From contig NZ_JAZHSH010000001.1 of assembly GCF_040100845.1 (NCBI RefSeq), forward strand, positions 1,860,001 through 1,924,000: DNA of 64,000 nt, read 5' to 3'. Below are positions 52,380 to 61,255 of this stretch, piece by piece. Made by a program: the position numbers and the translations under genes. How positions within the stretch are numbered: the stretch's first letter is position 1; each line of letters begins with the position of its first letter. The notes under the pieces were generated by a model that worked only from the letters and a program-made list of their open reading frames with translations, made no database searches and was not told the DNA's origin. The DNA is from Chengkuizengella sp. SCS-71B (GTDB lineage Bacteria > Bacillota > Bacilli > Paenibacillales > KCTC-33759).

Positions 52380-53342
52380 ATGGATTGGCTAAAAATATTT
52401 GTTGATCTGACGCACAATACCATTGTTTTTTCTACGGCTTTAGTATTTGCAGCCATAGGAGGCATGTTCTCTGAACGTTCCGGAGTTGTTAACATTGCGT
52501 TAGAAGGGCTTATGATCATAGGAGCTTTTACAGGTGCAGTGGTGACCTTTTTTGTGGATCAATCTTTAGGAGGCAGTGCTATTTCACCATGGATCGGGTT
52601 TATTTGTGCGATTGTGGCTGGTATCATCTTTTCATTACCACATGCGGTTGCATCTATTAGATACCATGCAGATCAAGTTGTTAGTGGAATTGCTTTGAAC
52701 TTTTTAGCAATTGGAGTTGCTATTTACTTTACTAAAGTATTATTTGATGGTTCTGCACAAACTAAAACTATAAAATCTTCTTTTGATAAATGGGAAATAC
52801 CATTTCTTAGTGAACATTCAACCGTAGGTGCTCTATTTAAAGCTTATCCTACAAGTGTGATTATGTTAATTGTGGTTGTCGTTTCTTATGTAGTACTATT
52901 TAAAACTCCATTTGGGTTAAGATTAAGAGCTGTTGGAGAACACCCAAGAGCTGCAGATACGATGGGGATTAATGTGTTTAGAACACGTTATATTGCAGTA
53001 ATGATCAGTGGTGCTTTAGCAGCAATGGGTGGAGCAACTATTGTATTAACGACTACAAATAACTTTACACATAGTACGATTTCTGGACAAGGATTTATTG
53101 CTTTAGCCGCTCTTATTTTTGGTAAGTGGCATCCAACGAAAACGATGTTTGCTGCATTATTTTTTGGAATGGCAACAGCATTAAGATCAGTGCTACAACA
53201 GTTTGGAATTACGGAGTATATTCCTGTTGATTTTATATTCATTCTTCCATATGTGCTTACGATTTTAGTCTTAGCAGGGTTAATTGGTCGTGCAGATGCA
53301 CCTTCAGCCCTAGGTAAACCTTATGAGCTTGGAAGTCGATAA
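52380..53342 (+). CDS. nucleoside ABC importer permease 2 (NupQ-like)
   Basis: A 320-aa permease of the same family, with FSERSGVVNIALEGLMIIGAF (about 30-50) as the conserved helix pair and HADQVVSGIALNFLAIGVAIY next. The heterodimeric permease and double ATPase follow the NupOPQ and PnrCDE scheme. GGAGGAACAAT precedes the ATG. The operon ends in a strong terminator. Confidence 0.93.
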   Translation: MDWLKIFVDLTHNTIVFSTALVFAAIGGMFSERSGVVNIALEGLMIIGAFTGAVVTFFVDQSLGGSAISPWIGFICAIVAGIIFSLPHAVASIRYHADQVVSGIALNFLAIGVAIYFTKVLFDGSAQTKTIKSSFDKWEIPFLSEHSTVGALFKAYPTSVIMLIVVVVSYVVLFKTPFGLRLRAVGEHPRAADTMGINVFRTRYIAVMISGALAAMGGATIVLTTTNNFTHSTISGQGFIALAALIFGKWHPTKTMFAALFFGMATALRSVLQQFGITEYIPVDFIFILPYVLTILVLAGLIGRADAPSALGKPYELGSR

Positions 53343-53390
53343 TTTTCAACAATCCAATCATTACTTTCTATTTTAATTTTATTTTCAAAT

Positions 53391-53444
53391 AAAAAAGGCG
53401 AAGTTATTCCCATATGCTTGAATGTGGGAATTCTCGCCTTTTTT
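53391..53444. terminator. bidirectional terminator at the end of the nucleoside importer operon
   Basis: AAAAAAGGCGA pairs with TCGCCTTTTTT, with an inner ATTCCCA/TGGGAAT stem. A-run and T-run flank it on both sides, so it serves the importer on plus and the small genes on minus. Confidence 0.93.
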
Positions 53445-53448
53445 CACA

Positions 53449-53586
53449 CTAACTAGCAAATGCATACTGTAATGAAATGATAAAATCAAGATATGAAAAC
53501 CATTTTTTCTTATTTCTTTTTATTAGGTATGCTATAGCTGCTGTTCCAAGCAATGCTAGATATAAAGTCCAAAGTATATCTATCAT
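53449..53586 (-). CDS. 45-aa single-pass membrane protein
   Basis: A small ORF with a hydrophobic helix at residues 4-22 (ILWTLYLALLGTAAIAYLI), a basic turn RNKKK, then an amphipathic tail (WFSYLDFIISLQYAFAS). AAGAGG stands about 11 bases before the ATG. It begins 36 bp after the stop of the next minus-strand gene and ends against the shared terminator, as expected for the last gene of that transcript. No family is recognised. Confidence 0.5.
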   Translation of the reverse strand: MIDILWTLYLALLGTAAIAYLIKRNKKKWFSYLDFIISLQYAFAS

Positions 53587-53622
53587 GTCTTTATAACCTC
53601 TTGTTGTTTTATTTTAGAATGA

Positions 53623-54138
53623 CTATTTCCTCCCCTGAAATATAACAAGGTTCTCAACTCTTTGCAAACGAATATACTCATTATTTTTTAAATCTAACCG
53701 AAAGAAACCATAAAGATAGGCTGCCTCTATAAAAGAAAGTCCAGGATAACATACTACAGCTTCATTTGTGTATGGATTATCCATTATCACTTGCCATTCT
53801 CCAGTTCGATTGTTAATTGGAATCTGTTTCAATACTTCATTTTTATATTGCACAATTTGTTCTAGCTGAGGCCAAATATTCGCCCAAGAAGGACTAAATT
53901 GTTTTGGATTTGGAAATATAGTTTTAGCTTTATTAAGCAATTTTGTAGCTTCAGATATATTTGTATCATCATAGGATTTAAGCTGATCTTTCATCCAGTA
54001 CAAAAAATGACTAAAGCCGGAATACCCTTTTTCTTTCATTTGTGCTCTGACAAAATCATATTCAGGTTTAGATTTTGCTGTTTCAAAAAGTTCAATTAAA
54101 TTTTTTTCCGCTATTTTCACATTCTCACCCATGTTCAT
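53623..54138 (-). CDS. hypothetical soluble protein of about 170 aa
   Basis: A mostly helical protein, with KNLIELFETAKSKPEYDFVRAQMKEKGY at the start and aromatic motifs such as HFLYWMKDQLKSY, then a beta-rich C-terminus (GEWQVIMDNPYTNEAVVCYP). There is no signal or membrane helix in the form starting at the ATG of 54138. An upstream TTG at 54192 adds a short hydrophobic leader, but it has no ribosome site. GTG at 54120 and ATG at 54132 are also possible. The family is not recognised. Confidence 0.6.
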   Translation of the reverse strand: MNMGENVKIAEKNLIELFETAKSKPEYDFVRAQMKEKGYSGFSHFLYWMKDQLKSYDDTNISEATKLLNKAKTIFPNPKQFSPSWANIWPQLEQIVQYKNEVLKQIPINNRTGEWQVIMDNPYTNEAVVCYPGLSFIEAAYLYGFFRLDLKNNEYIRLQRVENLVIFQGRK

Positions 54139-54246
54139 AAGTATTTTATTTAAAATGATATATGAAATGCATAAAAAAGCAAGTGTTTTCAATTATTAGG
54201 TTTAAAAAATACTCATTGTTGATTTTTTGTACAGTACGCATAAATA

Positions 54247-54290
54247 AAACCGCATGAATCAATGTTTATAAATTTGATTTCATACGGTTT
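54247..54290. terminator. hairpin after the CAP-domain gene
   Basis: AAACCG-ATGAATCA pairs with TGATTTCAT-CGGTTT. On the minus strand TTTTATTTAT follows, so it may terminate the CAP-domain transcript. Strength is moderate. Confidence 0.5.
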
Positions 54291-54344
54291 ATTCATTTTA
54301 ATTGGGTTTTGTCTAAGCCTCTTGATGATACGCATTAACAAAGT

Positions 54345-55271
54345 TTATGAAGAGAAAGGAGTCAAAAATTGTTGAGTCCAATAATGTCTATAGTTGCTAT
54401 TAGAACCATAATAATACCCTACACCGATTTGAGTATAATTGCTTGATAATATATTTGCTCTATGTCCGGAACTGTTCATCCACCCATTCACTACCTTTTC
54501 AGGAGTGTTTTGACCAGCAGCAATATTTTCTGCAGCTGCACGATAATTCAAGCCAAAGGATTTCATCATATCAAATGGTGATCCATAGGTCGGAGAAATA
54601 TGATCAAAGTATTGATTAATAAGCATATCTTTAGATTTAATATTTGCTACATTGCTAATATTCGCATTTAATGTTAAAGGAGTTAGTTTATTATTTACTC
54701 TTTGCTCATTTGTTAAGAAAAATACTTCAAATTCAAATTCATCTGGAATATATGTATCACTTTGGATATATTCATATTGTTGGAAGCTGGATTCTTTAGA
54801 GGTTAAGGTATCACCTTTATCCATTATGACTGTTGAACGCTTCTCATCCCATGAAACTTCATATCCGAATGCTTCTCCTGCTGCTCTTAAAGGTATCAAA
54901 GTTCGGCTGCCTATTAATTTAGCCGTTGTATCTATTTTAGAAATTTTACTCTTTGACCCAGAGTTTTGATCCATTTGATGAACAAATTTAGAATCAATTT
55001 TCATAATCACTACTTTTTGTTCATTTCCTCTATGTAATGTTGAAGTAATGGTTGCCGAATTGTTATCCCAATCTACTTTTGCTCCTATTTTTTCAAAAAC
55101 ACCTCGAAGTGGAATTAATACTCTATTCCCATCAATAATAGGTTCTGAATCTGGGAAATTCACTTTTTCTCCATCTACAATGACTGAGATATTTGTGACT
55201 GCAAGTGAAGACGAAGGCATGATTAATGATGACAATAGTATTATGAGTACAAACTTAAACTTTTTAATCAT
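54345..55271 (-). CDS. secreted protein with copper-amine-oxidase-type N-domain and CAP (SCP/YkwD) domain
   Basis: A 308-aa exported protein. The signal peptide ends near residue 24 (SSSLA). A stalk domain of the copper-amine-oxidase N-terminal type covers about 28-150 (PIIDGNRVLIPLRGVFEKIGAKVDWD and GSRTLIPLRAAGEAFGYEVSWD, two repeats). The CAP domain covers about 185-305: FFLTNEQRVNNKLTPLTLN, FDHISPTYGSPFDMM, AAENIAAGQNTPEKVVNGWMNSSGHRANIL and the final IGVGYYYG. His and Glu of the CAP site (DHIS, AENI, SGHR) are present. Such proteins sit on the wall or the spore surface in Bacilli. Confidence 0.92.
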   Translation of the reverse strand: MIKKFKFVLIILLSSLIMPSSSLAVTNISVIVDGEKVNFPDSEPIIDGNRVLIPLRGVFEKIGAKVDWDNNSATITSTLHRGNEQKVVIMKIDSKFVHQMDQNSGSKSKISKIDTTAKLIGSRTLIPLRAAGEAFGYEVSWDEKRSTVIMDKGDTLTSKESSFQQYEYIQSDTYIPDEFEFEVFFLTNEQRVNNKLTPLTLNANISNVANIKSKDMLINQYFDHISPTYGSPFDMMKSFGLNYRAAAENIAAGQNTPEKVVNGWMNSSGHRANILSSNYTQIGVGYYYGSNSNYRHYWTQQFLTPFSS

Positions 55272-55621
55272 CTTGTAAACTCCTATTCATGTTTTATTAT
55301 AGGAACATACATAATATTTGATTAGACAATGTATCTTTGTTCATCTGAAAATGATATTATCAAAATATACCAAAATGATATAGGTTTCGGTGATATCTCA
55401 CTAAATTGTTATGTAATTGAATATGATAAGTGTATAAATCAATCTTTATGTATGTTAACTATATAACTAGTATAACATTCGTAATAGTAAAATGAAGTTG
55501 CAATTAACTTGTAAAATATAGAATCAATATACATATTATTGATTACATTTCAGGATTTTGAAAAAAAGTAATAAGTACTATATTTTATTAAAAAGGATCA
55601 ATATGGAAGGAGTTCAAAGAA

Positions 55622-56554
55622 ATGAAAACAGAGGTTTTGTCACTTCAATCAAATGATTCATTTTTTCATGTGAAGTGTTGGATACCAGAAACAGAACCAA
55701 AAGCGGTAGTTCAAATTTCACATGGGATGGCCGAACACATTGAAAGGTATGATCGTTTTGCTAATACACTGGTTAATGAAGGCTATGCTGTTTTAGGGAA
55801 TGATCATCGAGGTCATGGAAAAACAGCAGTTAATAAAGAAGACCTGGGATTTTTTGCTGAAAAAGATGGCTGGAAGTTAGTAGTAGAAGATATGCATACT
55901 TTAAATTTGATGATTAAAGATAAATATCCAGACTTACCTGTTTTTATATTTGGTCATAGTATGGGTTCTTTTTTAACTAGAAGATACATCCAACTTTATG
56001 GTAAAGGATTAGATGGTGTAATTTTATCTGGAAGTGGGGGAGATGGAGGATTATTAGGTAAACTAGGAGTACATATTGTTAAATATGAGGTGAAAAGAAA
56101 GGGAACACGCGGAAGAAGCCCAAGAATGAATAAACTGATATTTGGCAGATTTAATAAAAGCTTTCATCCAAATCGGACAGAATTTGATTGGATTTCAAGA
56201 GATGAAAATGAAGTTGATAAATACGTTGAAGACCCTTTCACAGGGGGTGTGTGTACAGCAAGTTTTTATTATGATATGTTATTCGGAGTGCAGGAGCTGC
56301 ATCGAATGGAGAATATTCAACAAACTCCTAAGAATTTGCCAATATATTTTATAAGTGGTGATAAAGATCCATTAGGTAATTTTGGAAAGGACATAAAAAA
56401 AGTGGTCAGTTTATATCAAAATTCAGGAGTAAAAGATATTTCTTATAAAATATATAAGGATGCCAGACATGAATTATTGAGTGAATTGAATTTTGATGAA
56501 GTGACTCATGATATTATATTTTGGTTTCAGGAAAGATTAAATAAAGAGAGGTAA
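55622..56554 (+). CDS. alpha/beta-hydrolase, lysophospholipase type
   Basis: A 310-aa hydrolase. ISHGMAEHIERYDRFA (about 33-48) and GNDHRGHGKT open the fold, the nucleophile elbow GHSMGSFLTRRY lies at about 114-125, ISGDKDPLG (about 265) supplies the Asp and ARHELLSE the His. The pattern is that of monoglyceride lipase/lysophospholipase. No signal peptide. GGAAGGAG precedes the ATG. It is coupled to the DUF1499 gene (6 bp gap). The 350-bp gap upstream is AT-rich with no feature I could identify. Confidence 0.9.
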   Translation: MKTEVLSLQSNDSFFHVKCWIPETEPKAVVQISHGMAEHIERYDRFANTLVNEGYAVLGNDHRGHGKTAVNKEDLGFFAEKDGWKLVVEDMHTLNLMIKDKYPDLPVFIFGHSMGSFLTRRYIQLYGKGLDGVILSGSGGDGGLLGKLGVHIVKYEVKRKGTRGRSPRMNKLIFGRFNKSFHPNRTEFDWISRDENEVDKYVEDPFTGGVCTASFYYDMLFGVQELHRMENIQQTPKNLPIYFISGDKDPLGNFGKDIKKVVSLYQNSGVKDISYKIYKDARHELLSELNFDEVTHDIIFWFQERLNKER

Positions 56555-56560
56555 TATATA

Positions 56561-56938
56561 ATGCCTAAAGTTAAACTTGGAGTTAAAGATGGGAAATTAG
56601 CCGAATGTCCAAATTCCCCCAATTGTGTATCGACTCAGACAATGGACGAATCGAAAAAGTTGGAGCCTGTTCCTTTTACGATTTCTAATAAGAAGGCAAT
56701 GGATAAAATAATAAAAGTTGTTGAAAAAATGCCAAGAACGAAAGTTGTGATTCAGGATAATAATTACTTACATGTAACCTTCACAACAAAATTATTTCGT
56801 TTTGTAGACGATGTTGAGTTCTACCTTGACGAACAAGAAAAGGTGATTCATTTCCGTTCAGCTTCACGAATGGGTTATTCTGATATGGGTGTGAATCGAA
56901 AACGTATGATTGAAATTACAAAAAAATTTCTTGTTTAA
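56561..56938 (+). CDS. DUF1499-family protein
   Basis: A 125-aa protein with the motif CPNSPNCVSTQTMD (about 16-29), then KVVEKMPRTKVVIQDNNYLHV and RFVDDVEFYLDEQEKVIHFRSASRMGYSDMGVNRKRM, all hallmarks of DUF1499. The function of this family is unknown. It begins 6 bp after the hydrolase stop with AGAGAGG as ribosome site, so both are probably one operon. Confidence 0.9.
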   Translation: MPKVKLGVKDGKLAECPNSPNCVSTQTMDESKKLEPVPFTISNKKAMDKIIKVVEKMPRTKVVIQDNNYLHVTFTTKLFRFVDDVEFYLDEQEKVIHFRSASRMGYSDMGVNRKRMIEITKKFLV

Positions 56939-56965
56939 AATGAGAATTCAACAAAGATGACAATA

Positions 56966-56999
56966 TAAAAGCCCCCATAAATAAAGATAAGCAGGGGCT
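56966..56999 (-). terminator. terminator of the beta-hydroxyacid dehydrogenase gene
   Basis: On the minus strand AGCCCC pairs with GGGGCT and is followed by TTTTAT. It lies just beyond the stop of the dehydrogenase gene and faces the DUF1499 gene. Confidence 0.75.
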
Positions 57000-57012
57000 C
57001 CTATTGATTAAG

Positions 57013-57897
57013 TTATTTTTTTTCCCATAGTTTATATAATGCTTGTGTTCCACGATCTTCTTCACCTAAACTAGCAAGCTCATCGTATAATTGTTTTGCT
57101 AATTTGAGTCCAGGCATTTCCATTCCCATAGCTGATGCTTCTTGTAATGCAATTCCCATATCTTTAATAAAATGTTTTACAAAAAAACCAGGTTCAAAAT
57201 CCTCTTTGATGATCCTTGGAGCTAAATTGCTTAAAGACCAACTTCCTGCTGCCCCAGTGGAAATACTCTGCAGTACCTTTTCTGGATCAAGTCCAGATGT
57301 TCGCGCATATGCAATGGCTTCACAAATCCCGATCATATTGGTGGCTATAGCGATTTGGTTACACATTTTTGTATGTTGTCCTGCTCCTGCTTCTCCTTGT
57401 AGAATGATGTTTGCTCCCATTTTTTCAAGTATCGGTTTACAAACCTCAAAGGCTTTTGCTTCTCCTCCTACCATAATCGTTAAACGAGCATCTCTTGCTC
57501 CAATATCACCGCCTGAAACAGGTGCATCTAAAGAAAACAGGCCCTTTTCCTTAGCATGTTGAGCTATTTTTTTGGCTAATGTAGGTGTAGATGTAGTCAT
57601 GTCGATTAGATAAGTACCTTTATTAGCATTAGAAATAATTCCGTTAGGACCTAAATAAATAGATTCTACATCTTGGGGATATCCAATCATTGTAATAATC
57701 ACATCGGCTTGTCTAGTTAATTCTATCACTGAGTTTTTCCAAGTTGCACCTTGACTTATGAGATCAGCAGCTTTATCTTTCGTTCTAGTATAAATATGTA
57801 AGTTATAGCCTGCTTTCAACAGATGACCTGCCATGCTTTTTCCCATAACACCTATGCCAATAAACCCGATCGTTAGAGTGTTTTTTACATTGTTCAT
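57013..57897 (-). CDS. beta-hydroxyacid dehydrogenase (3-hydroxyisobutyrate dehydrogenase family)
   Basis: A 294-aa NAD(P)-dependent enzyme. GFIGIGVMGKSMAGHLL (about 11-27) is the dinucleotide motif, DAPVSGGDIGARDARLTIMVGG (about 122-143) the substrate loop, and KMCNQIAIATNM (about 177) carries the catalytic Lys. GMEMPGLKLAKQLYDEL forms the C-terminal helix. YkwC-type proteins of Bacillus are the closest group by recall. It may act on small 2- or 3-hydroxyacids. It is a single gene with its own terminator. Confidence 0.92.
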   Translation of the reverse strand: MNNVKNTLTIGFIGIGVMGKSMAGHLLKAGYNLHIYTRTKDKAADLISQGATWKNSVIELTRQADVIITMIGYPQDVESIYLGPNGIISNANKGTYLIDMTTSTPTLAKKIAQHAKEKGLFSLDAPVSGGDIGARDARLTIMVGGEAKAFEVCKPILEKMGANIILQGEAGAGQHTKMCNQIAIATNMIGICEAIAYARTSGLDPEKVLQSISTGAAGSWSLSNLAPRIIKEDFEPGFFVKHFIKDMGIALQEASAMGMEMPGLKLAKQLYDELASLGEEDRGTQALYKLWEKK

Positions 57898-58343
57898 AAC
57901 TTCTCCTTTTTCTACAAATAAGTTTTAAATTTTATTAATTTGTATTAGTATATTCTTTAACTATATTTTTGACAAGATTGTTCCTATTACAAAATCATAA
58001 AAGAGTTTGCCGAACCGATGATTTTCATTTGTTCGTTAGTTTGGTTATCTAATCTTGTAGATGTAACCCATAAAAAAAATTATACTCAAGGATCCAACAA
58101 ACTCTATACACCATCATATGTAAAGAACGTCCTCTTTGTATAAGACTTTCGCCTATAAAAAGCTTATAAAATGTAAAATGGTGATATGACCTACTCATAT
58201 ATGATCATTAGATGTCATTACAAGAATGTCAGCCTATCGCAAATGAGTTTTTACAATTGTTGGTTTGAATAGAATAAAAGTGGAATATATGTTGTTTTTC
58301 ACGATGGAATAATTACTACACACAGGCTAATATTAGGGGGGAA

Positions 58344-58725
58344 ATGTATAAAAATATAAAGAATAGATATAAGAATGCATTAGAAAAAATTTATTAAGTC
58401 TTTTTGATAAAAGAACCTATATAGATGGTCATTATGATGTAAGTAAAGTTAACTAGTGTTTTCCTACAACATGACAGGGAAAGCATCTTTTTATTTAGTT
58501 CGAAAAAGGAATTGTATAGAACAATTGATTAGAAACATTGGTCGTAAATATATCGAAGATCGTGACGAAACTTAGAAGCGAATGAAATTGATTGCAAGAG
58601 TAATTGAACTGTCTTCACATTTGAATAATAATCAACTAGCAATGGTCATATATAACCACCATTGTATTATTTTTAGGAGGTATAAAATGAAAATCTCAGA
58701 TAAAAGTATTATTTTATTGAAATAA
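58344..58725 (+). pseudogene. eroded gene fragments
   Basis: After a GGGGGG ribosome-like site, MYKNIKNRYKNALEKIY is followed by a stop. The frame that follows then reads on in pieces: SLFDKRTYIDGHYDVSKVN, then SYNMTGKASFYLVRKRN and RNIGRKYIEDRDET, and finally a 47-codon ORF (58582-58725, RVIELSSHLNNNQLAMVI). Stops and shifts separate them. A small open frame at 58212-58268 stands ahead. They look like one or more decayed genes. The gap from 57898 to 58343 shows nothing else. Confidence 0.5.
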
Positions 58726-58902
58726 GATAATTAACACATTTTATCAAAAAATAGTAAAATTGATTTAGATGAGTCAGGTAGTTGATCTTTGTGTAATTCA
58801 AAGATACAGATTTAAGTGTTTTTACAATTATAAATGATGTGTGTTAATGAGAGAGTTTTATAACTCAAAAAAGAAGAAAATTCGGGGTTGGAAAAGACAT
58901 AA

Positions 58903-59115
58903 GAGAAAGATAGAAATGATAACATAAAAGAACTTCAAGAATATATAATTGAGCATGGTATAGATCAATTTGAATTTAAAAATTTTAATGGAGAAGATTT
59001 ATTTTTAATTGGTAGTCCAAATATAGCCTATTATCATAAGGTTGAAATAAACTTCATGTCATTAGATTTTATTAATTGTCCTATAAGATATTGGTCATAT
59101 AATTGTCTGAAGTAA
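58903..59115 (+). pseudogene. 5'-truncated gene fragment
   Basis: An open frame of 70 codons without a start codon. It contains KELQEYIIEHGIDQFEFKNF, GEDLFLIGSPNIAYYHKVEI and NCPIRYWSYNCLK, protein-like sequence with a globular pattern. It seems to be the end of a small protein, perhaps an immunity-type protein, but no family is recognised. The first Met in frame is near the end. Confidence 0.45.
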
Positions 59116-59150
59116 CGATATAATATAAATTAATTATGGGGAGAAGGAGA

Positions 59151-59249
59151 ATGAACTATAATATAGACGTATTGTTGGAAAATAATGAAGAGTTTTTATC
59201 ATTTTTACAAAAAGAAATTAGAGAATTTAATAAAGGATATAAAAAATGA
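59151..59249 (+). CDS. 32-aa ORF coupled to the DUF6881 gene
   Basis: MNYNIDVLLENNEEFLSFLQ and 12 more charged residues. GAGAAGGAG precedes the ATG at a good distance. Its stop overlaps the next start (AAATGA). It may be a leader peptide, a remnant of a bigger protein, or a translation-coupling device for the next gene. Confidence 0.45.
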   Translation: MNYNIDVLLENNEEFLSFLQKEIREFNKGYKK

Positions 59250-59569
59250 AGTATTTATATGTGGAATGGATGCATAAATTTCTTGATGAACCTATAGTTC
59301 TTATTTCAGAACTTGATGAAAATCGATTTGAACAAAGGAAAATTGAAATATATAAAGATGGTAAAGCTGGATATGCAATAAATAAAACTGAGATTCATGA
59401 TACAAGGCTTTCTGTCGATTCTATACCAGAAATTCATAATATAGCTTTAAATAAGAAATTTAAACCCAAATACATTAGTAAGAACGATTTTACGCGAATT
59501 TGGAATGCTAAAGAAAATTATAAGGTAGTTGAAATTGATGTTTCTAACATTATGATTGAAAAGAAATAA
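59246..59569 (+). CDS. DUF6881-like protein with barstar N-terminal residues at its end
   Basis: A 107-aa product. Residues 1-90 resemble DUF6881 (KYLYVEWMHKFLDEPIVLIS, RKIEIYKDGKAGYA, the ISKNDFTRIWNA end). The last 16 residues (YKVVEIDVSNIMIEKK) match the first strand and loop of a barstar-type protein. The frame stops at TAA (59567), exactly where a Phe before the barstar His would be expected, and the barstar sequence continues in the same frame. So the ORF is the 5' part of a fused gene broken by a nonsense codon. DUF6881 proteins sit in immunity gene lists by recall. Confidence 0.7.
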   Translation: MKYLYVEWMHKFLDEPIVLISELDENRFEQRKIEIYKDGKAGYAINKTEIHDTRLSVDSIPEIHNIALNKKFKPKYISKNDFTRIWNAKENYKVVEIDVSNIMIEKK

Positions 59570-59797
59570 CATAAAACACTTAAAGAAAAACTTGATTTTC
59601 CTGATTTCTACGGCGAAAACTGGGACGCTTTCTGGGATGCAATTACTGGTCTTATTAAAATGCCTAATATGCTGATATTTTACGGTTGGAACCTATTTGA
59701 GAAGAATCTACCTCCCGAATCAAAAATATTAAAGGATTACCTTAATGATTATAATCAAGAGTTAGAAGGCTTTCCTTGCAACGTCTTATTTCATTAA
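59570..59797 (+). pseudogene. barstar-like immunity protein, remainder after the nonsense codon
   Basis: 75 codons in frame with the DUF6881 ORF: HKTLKEKLDFPDFYGENWDA, FWDAITGLIKMP, FEKNLPPESKILKDYLNDYN and GFPCNVLFH. The YGENWDAFWD motif is that of barstar, the inhibitor of barnase-type ribonucleases, and the reading continues from VEIDVSN in the previous ORF. There is no start codon before the middle of the domain. It is either read by suppression or dead. Confidence 0.75.
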
Positions 59798-59832
59798 TAT
59801 GTTATGTGTTCTTTAATAATGAAAGCTTTATG

Positions 59833-59860
59833 GTACACTTCTAGAAGAAGTGTGCTTTTT
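59833..59860 (+). terminator. terminator after the barstar remnant
   Basis: GTACACTTCT pairs with AGAAGTGTGC over an AGA loop, followed by TTTTT. It closes the unit of the DUF6881-barstar genes. The gap to 60137 has nothing else visible. Confidence 0.8.
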
Positions 59861-60136
59861 ACATTTTAAGGTCATATTGTGGAATAACGACATGTTATAT
59901 ACTATGGTATATTTCCTATAAGAGAAGAGTGATTAATCCATTTTTTGGAGTGTTCAGTTTATTGAAATTTTAAATAATTATTGTTAAGCTAAAGGGCAAA
60001 ATTATAGAGTGATGTTAACAGTCATTGAATTGTTAATGTTAATAAAAGTATTCTGTTAAAGAGATAGTTGAAGAAGGATTTTATTTTTTATTCAAGTTAC
60101 AACTCAGTATCTTACATGAGGAAAGGATTATATAAG

Positions 60137-60349
60137 ATGAAACAAGTGTTAGAAAAAATAATTTATTTTGGCTTAACCGTAGGTATTTTTATTGTTTTAT
60201 GGAGAATAATGGGTGAATTATGGGAGACTTTTGTGCCGTTGAATTATAAAACTAACTTAATAGGAATGTTTTTTGTAACACCAATAATAATAGTACTTTC
60301 ATTTATTTTATCGAGCTTGTGTTTTAAAGTTATAAGAGATTCTAAATGA
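60137..60349 (+). CDS. 70-aa membrane protein with two helices
   Basis: From the ATG at 60137 (AGGAAAGGA 8 bases ahead). Two hydrophobic helices, IIYFGLTVGIFIVLWRIMG and GMFFVTPIIIVLSFILSSL, are separated by a polar loop (ELWETFVPLNYKTN). An earlier start at 60068 is open but has no ribosome site. No family is recognised. Small two-helix proteins of this kind are common in accessory loci and in toxin immunity. Confidence 0.6.
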   Translation: MKQVLEKIIYFGLTVGIFIVLWRIMGELWETFVPLNYKTNLIGMFFVTPIIIVLSFILSSLCFKVIRDSK

Positions 60350-60465
60350 TATCAGTTTAATTTAGGTTTTTTGAATTAACGAGACTAGGTTTATCTCGAA
60401 ATTAAAATCTTTTTCATGAAGAATTAATGAATAATAGCATAACTAGGTCTGTAGAGGGTGATATA

Positions 60466-61089
60466 ATGTTAATTAAATGGATTGTATGTGATGTACCTAA
60501 AAATAAAAAAGTAGACTTTTCTAATGCTCAAGAGAAATGGGGCTCACTGGCTAATATAGACGGGTTTTTAGGTCAAATTGGTGGCTGGGACTTAAATACA
60601 TCTTCAAGAGCAGGGATTATATCTTTTTGGAGAGATCAATTATCTTATCATAAATTCATGGATCAAGAGCATGATAAGATTTTTAAAGAAGGAAAACAAA
60701 AAGATACCTATGAACGTATTTTAATAGAGATATATGATAAGAAATTTAATATTAATAATTACCAAATTACGAAGTTTTTAAAAGAAGCTAAAATTATTCG
60801 GGTTGCAAATTGTGTTGTTAAAGAAGATAAACAAGAACACTTTGAAAAAATGCAAAAAGATATATGGAATGAAGAAATGTCTAAATATCAGGAAATGCTA
60901 GCAGGTGTTTTTTGTATAAACGACCAACATAAATACTTAATTGTTTCATTATGGGGGAGTGTAGAAGCACATCAATTGTATGTTGAACGAACCCTGCCCT
61001 TATTAGTTGAAAATTCTAAATTAGAAGATGACTTAATTAAAATTAATGGAACAGTATTAAATTTAGATGACAATTGGAGTGTTATTTGA
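60466..61089 (+). CDS. DUF4937-type (YdbC-like) protein
   Basis: About 207 aa. The first 100 residues are a dimeric alpha-beta-barrel-like module of the YdbC/DUF4937 type: MLIKWIVCDVPKNKKVDFSN, GFLGQIGGWDL and FWRDQLSYHKFMDQEHD. A related second half follows (ITKFLKEAKIIRVANCVVKE, LAGVFCINDQHKYLIVSLWGS). So it is an internal duplication of the module. The ATG at 60466 follows AGAGGGTGAT. The reaction is unknown. Confidence 0.8.
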   Translation: MLIKWIVCDVPKNKKVDFSNAQEKWGSLANIDGFLGQIGGWDLNTSSRAGIISFWRDQLSYHKFMDQEHDKIFKEGKQKDTYERILIEIYDKKFNINNYQITKFLKEAKIIRVANCVVKEDKQEHFEKMQKDIWNEEMSKYQEMLAGVFCINDQHKYLIVSLWGSVEAHQLYVERTLPLLVENSKLEDDLIKINGTVLNLDDNWSVI

Positions 61090-61255
61090 AAAATTTTTCA
61101 AAATCAATAGTAGGAAAGATTGATATTAACGATGTGTATAATACCAATGAAGAAAATCAAAATATCAGAAAATAGATAGTTTGATTCACTAGATAAAGGT
61201 GTGATTTTATCGTATAGATAGTATGTATCAATAGTTGGTAAAGGGGTGTGCAAGT

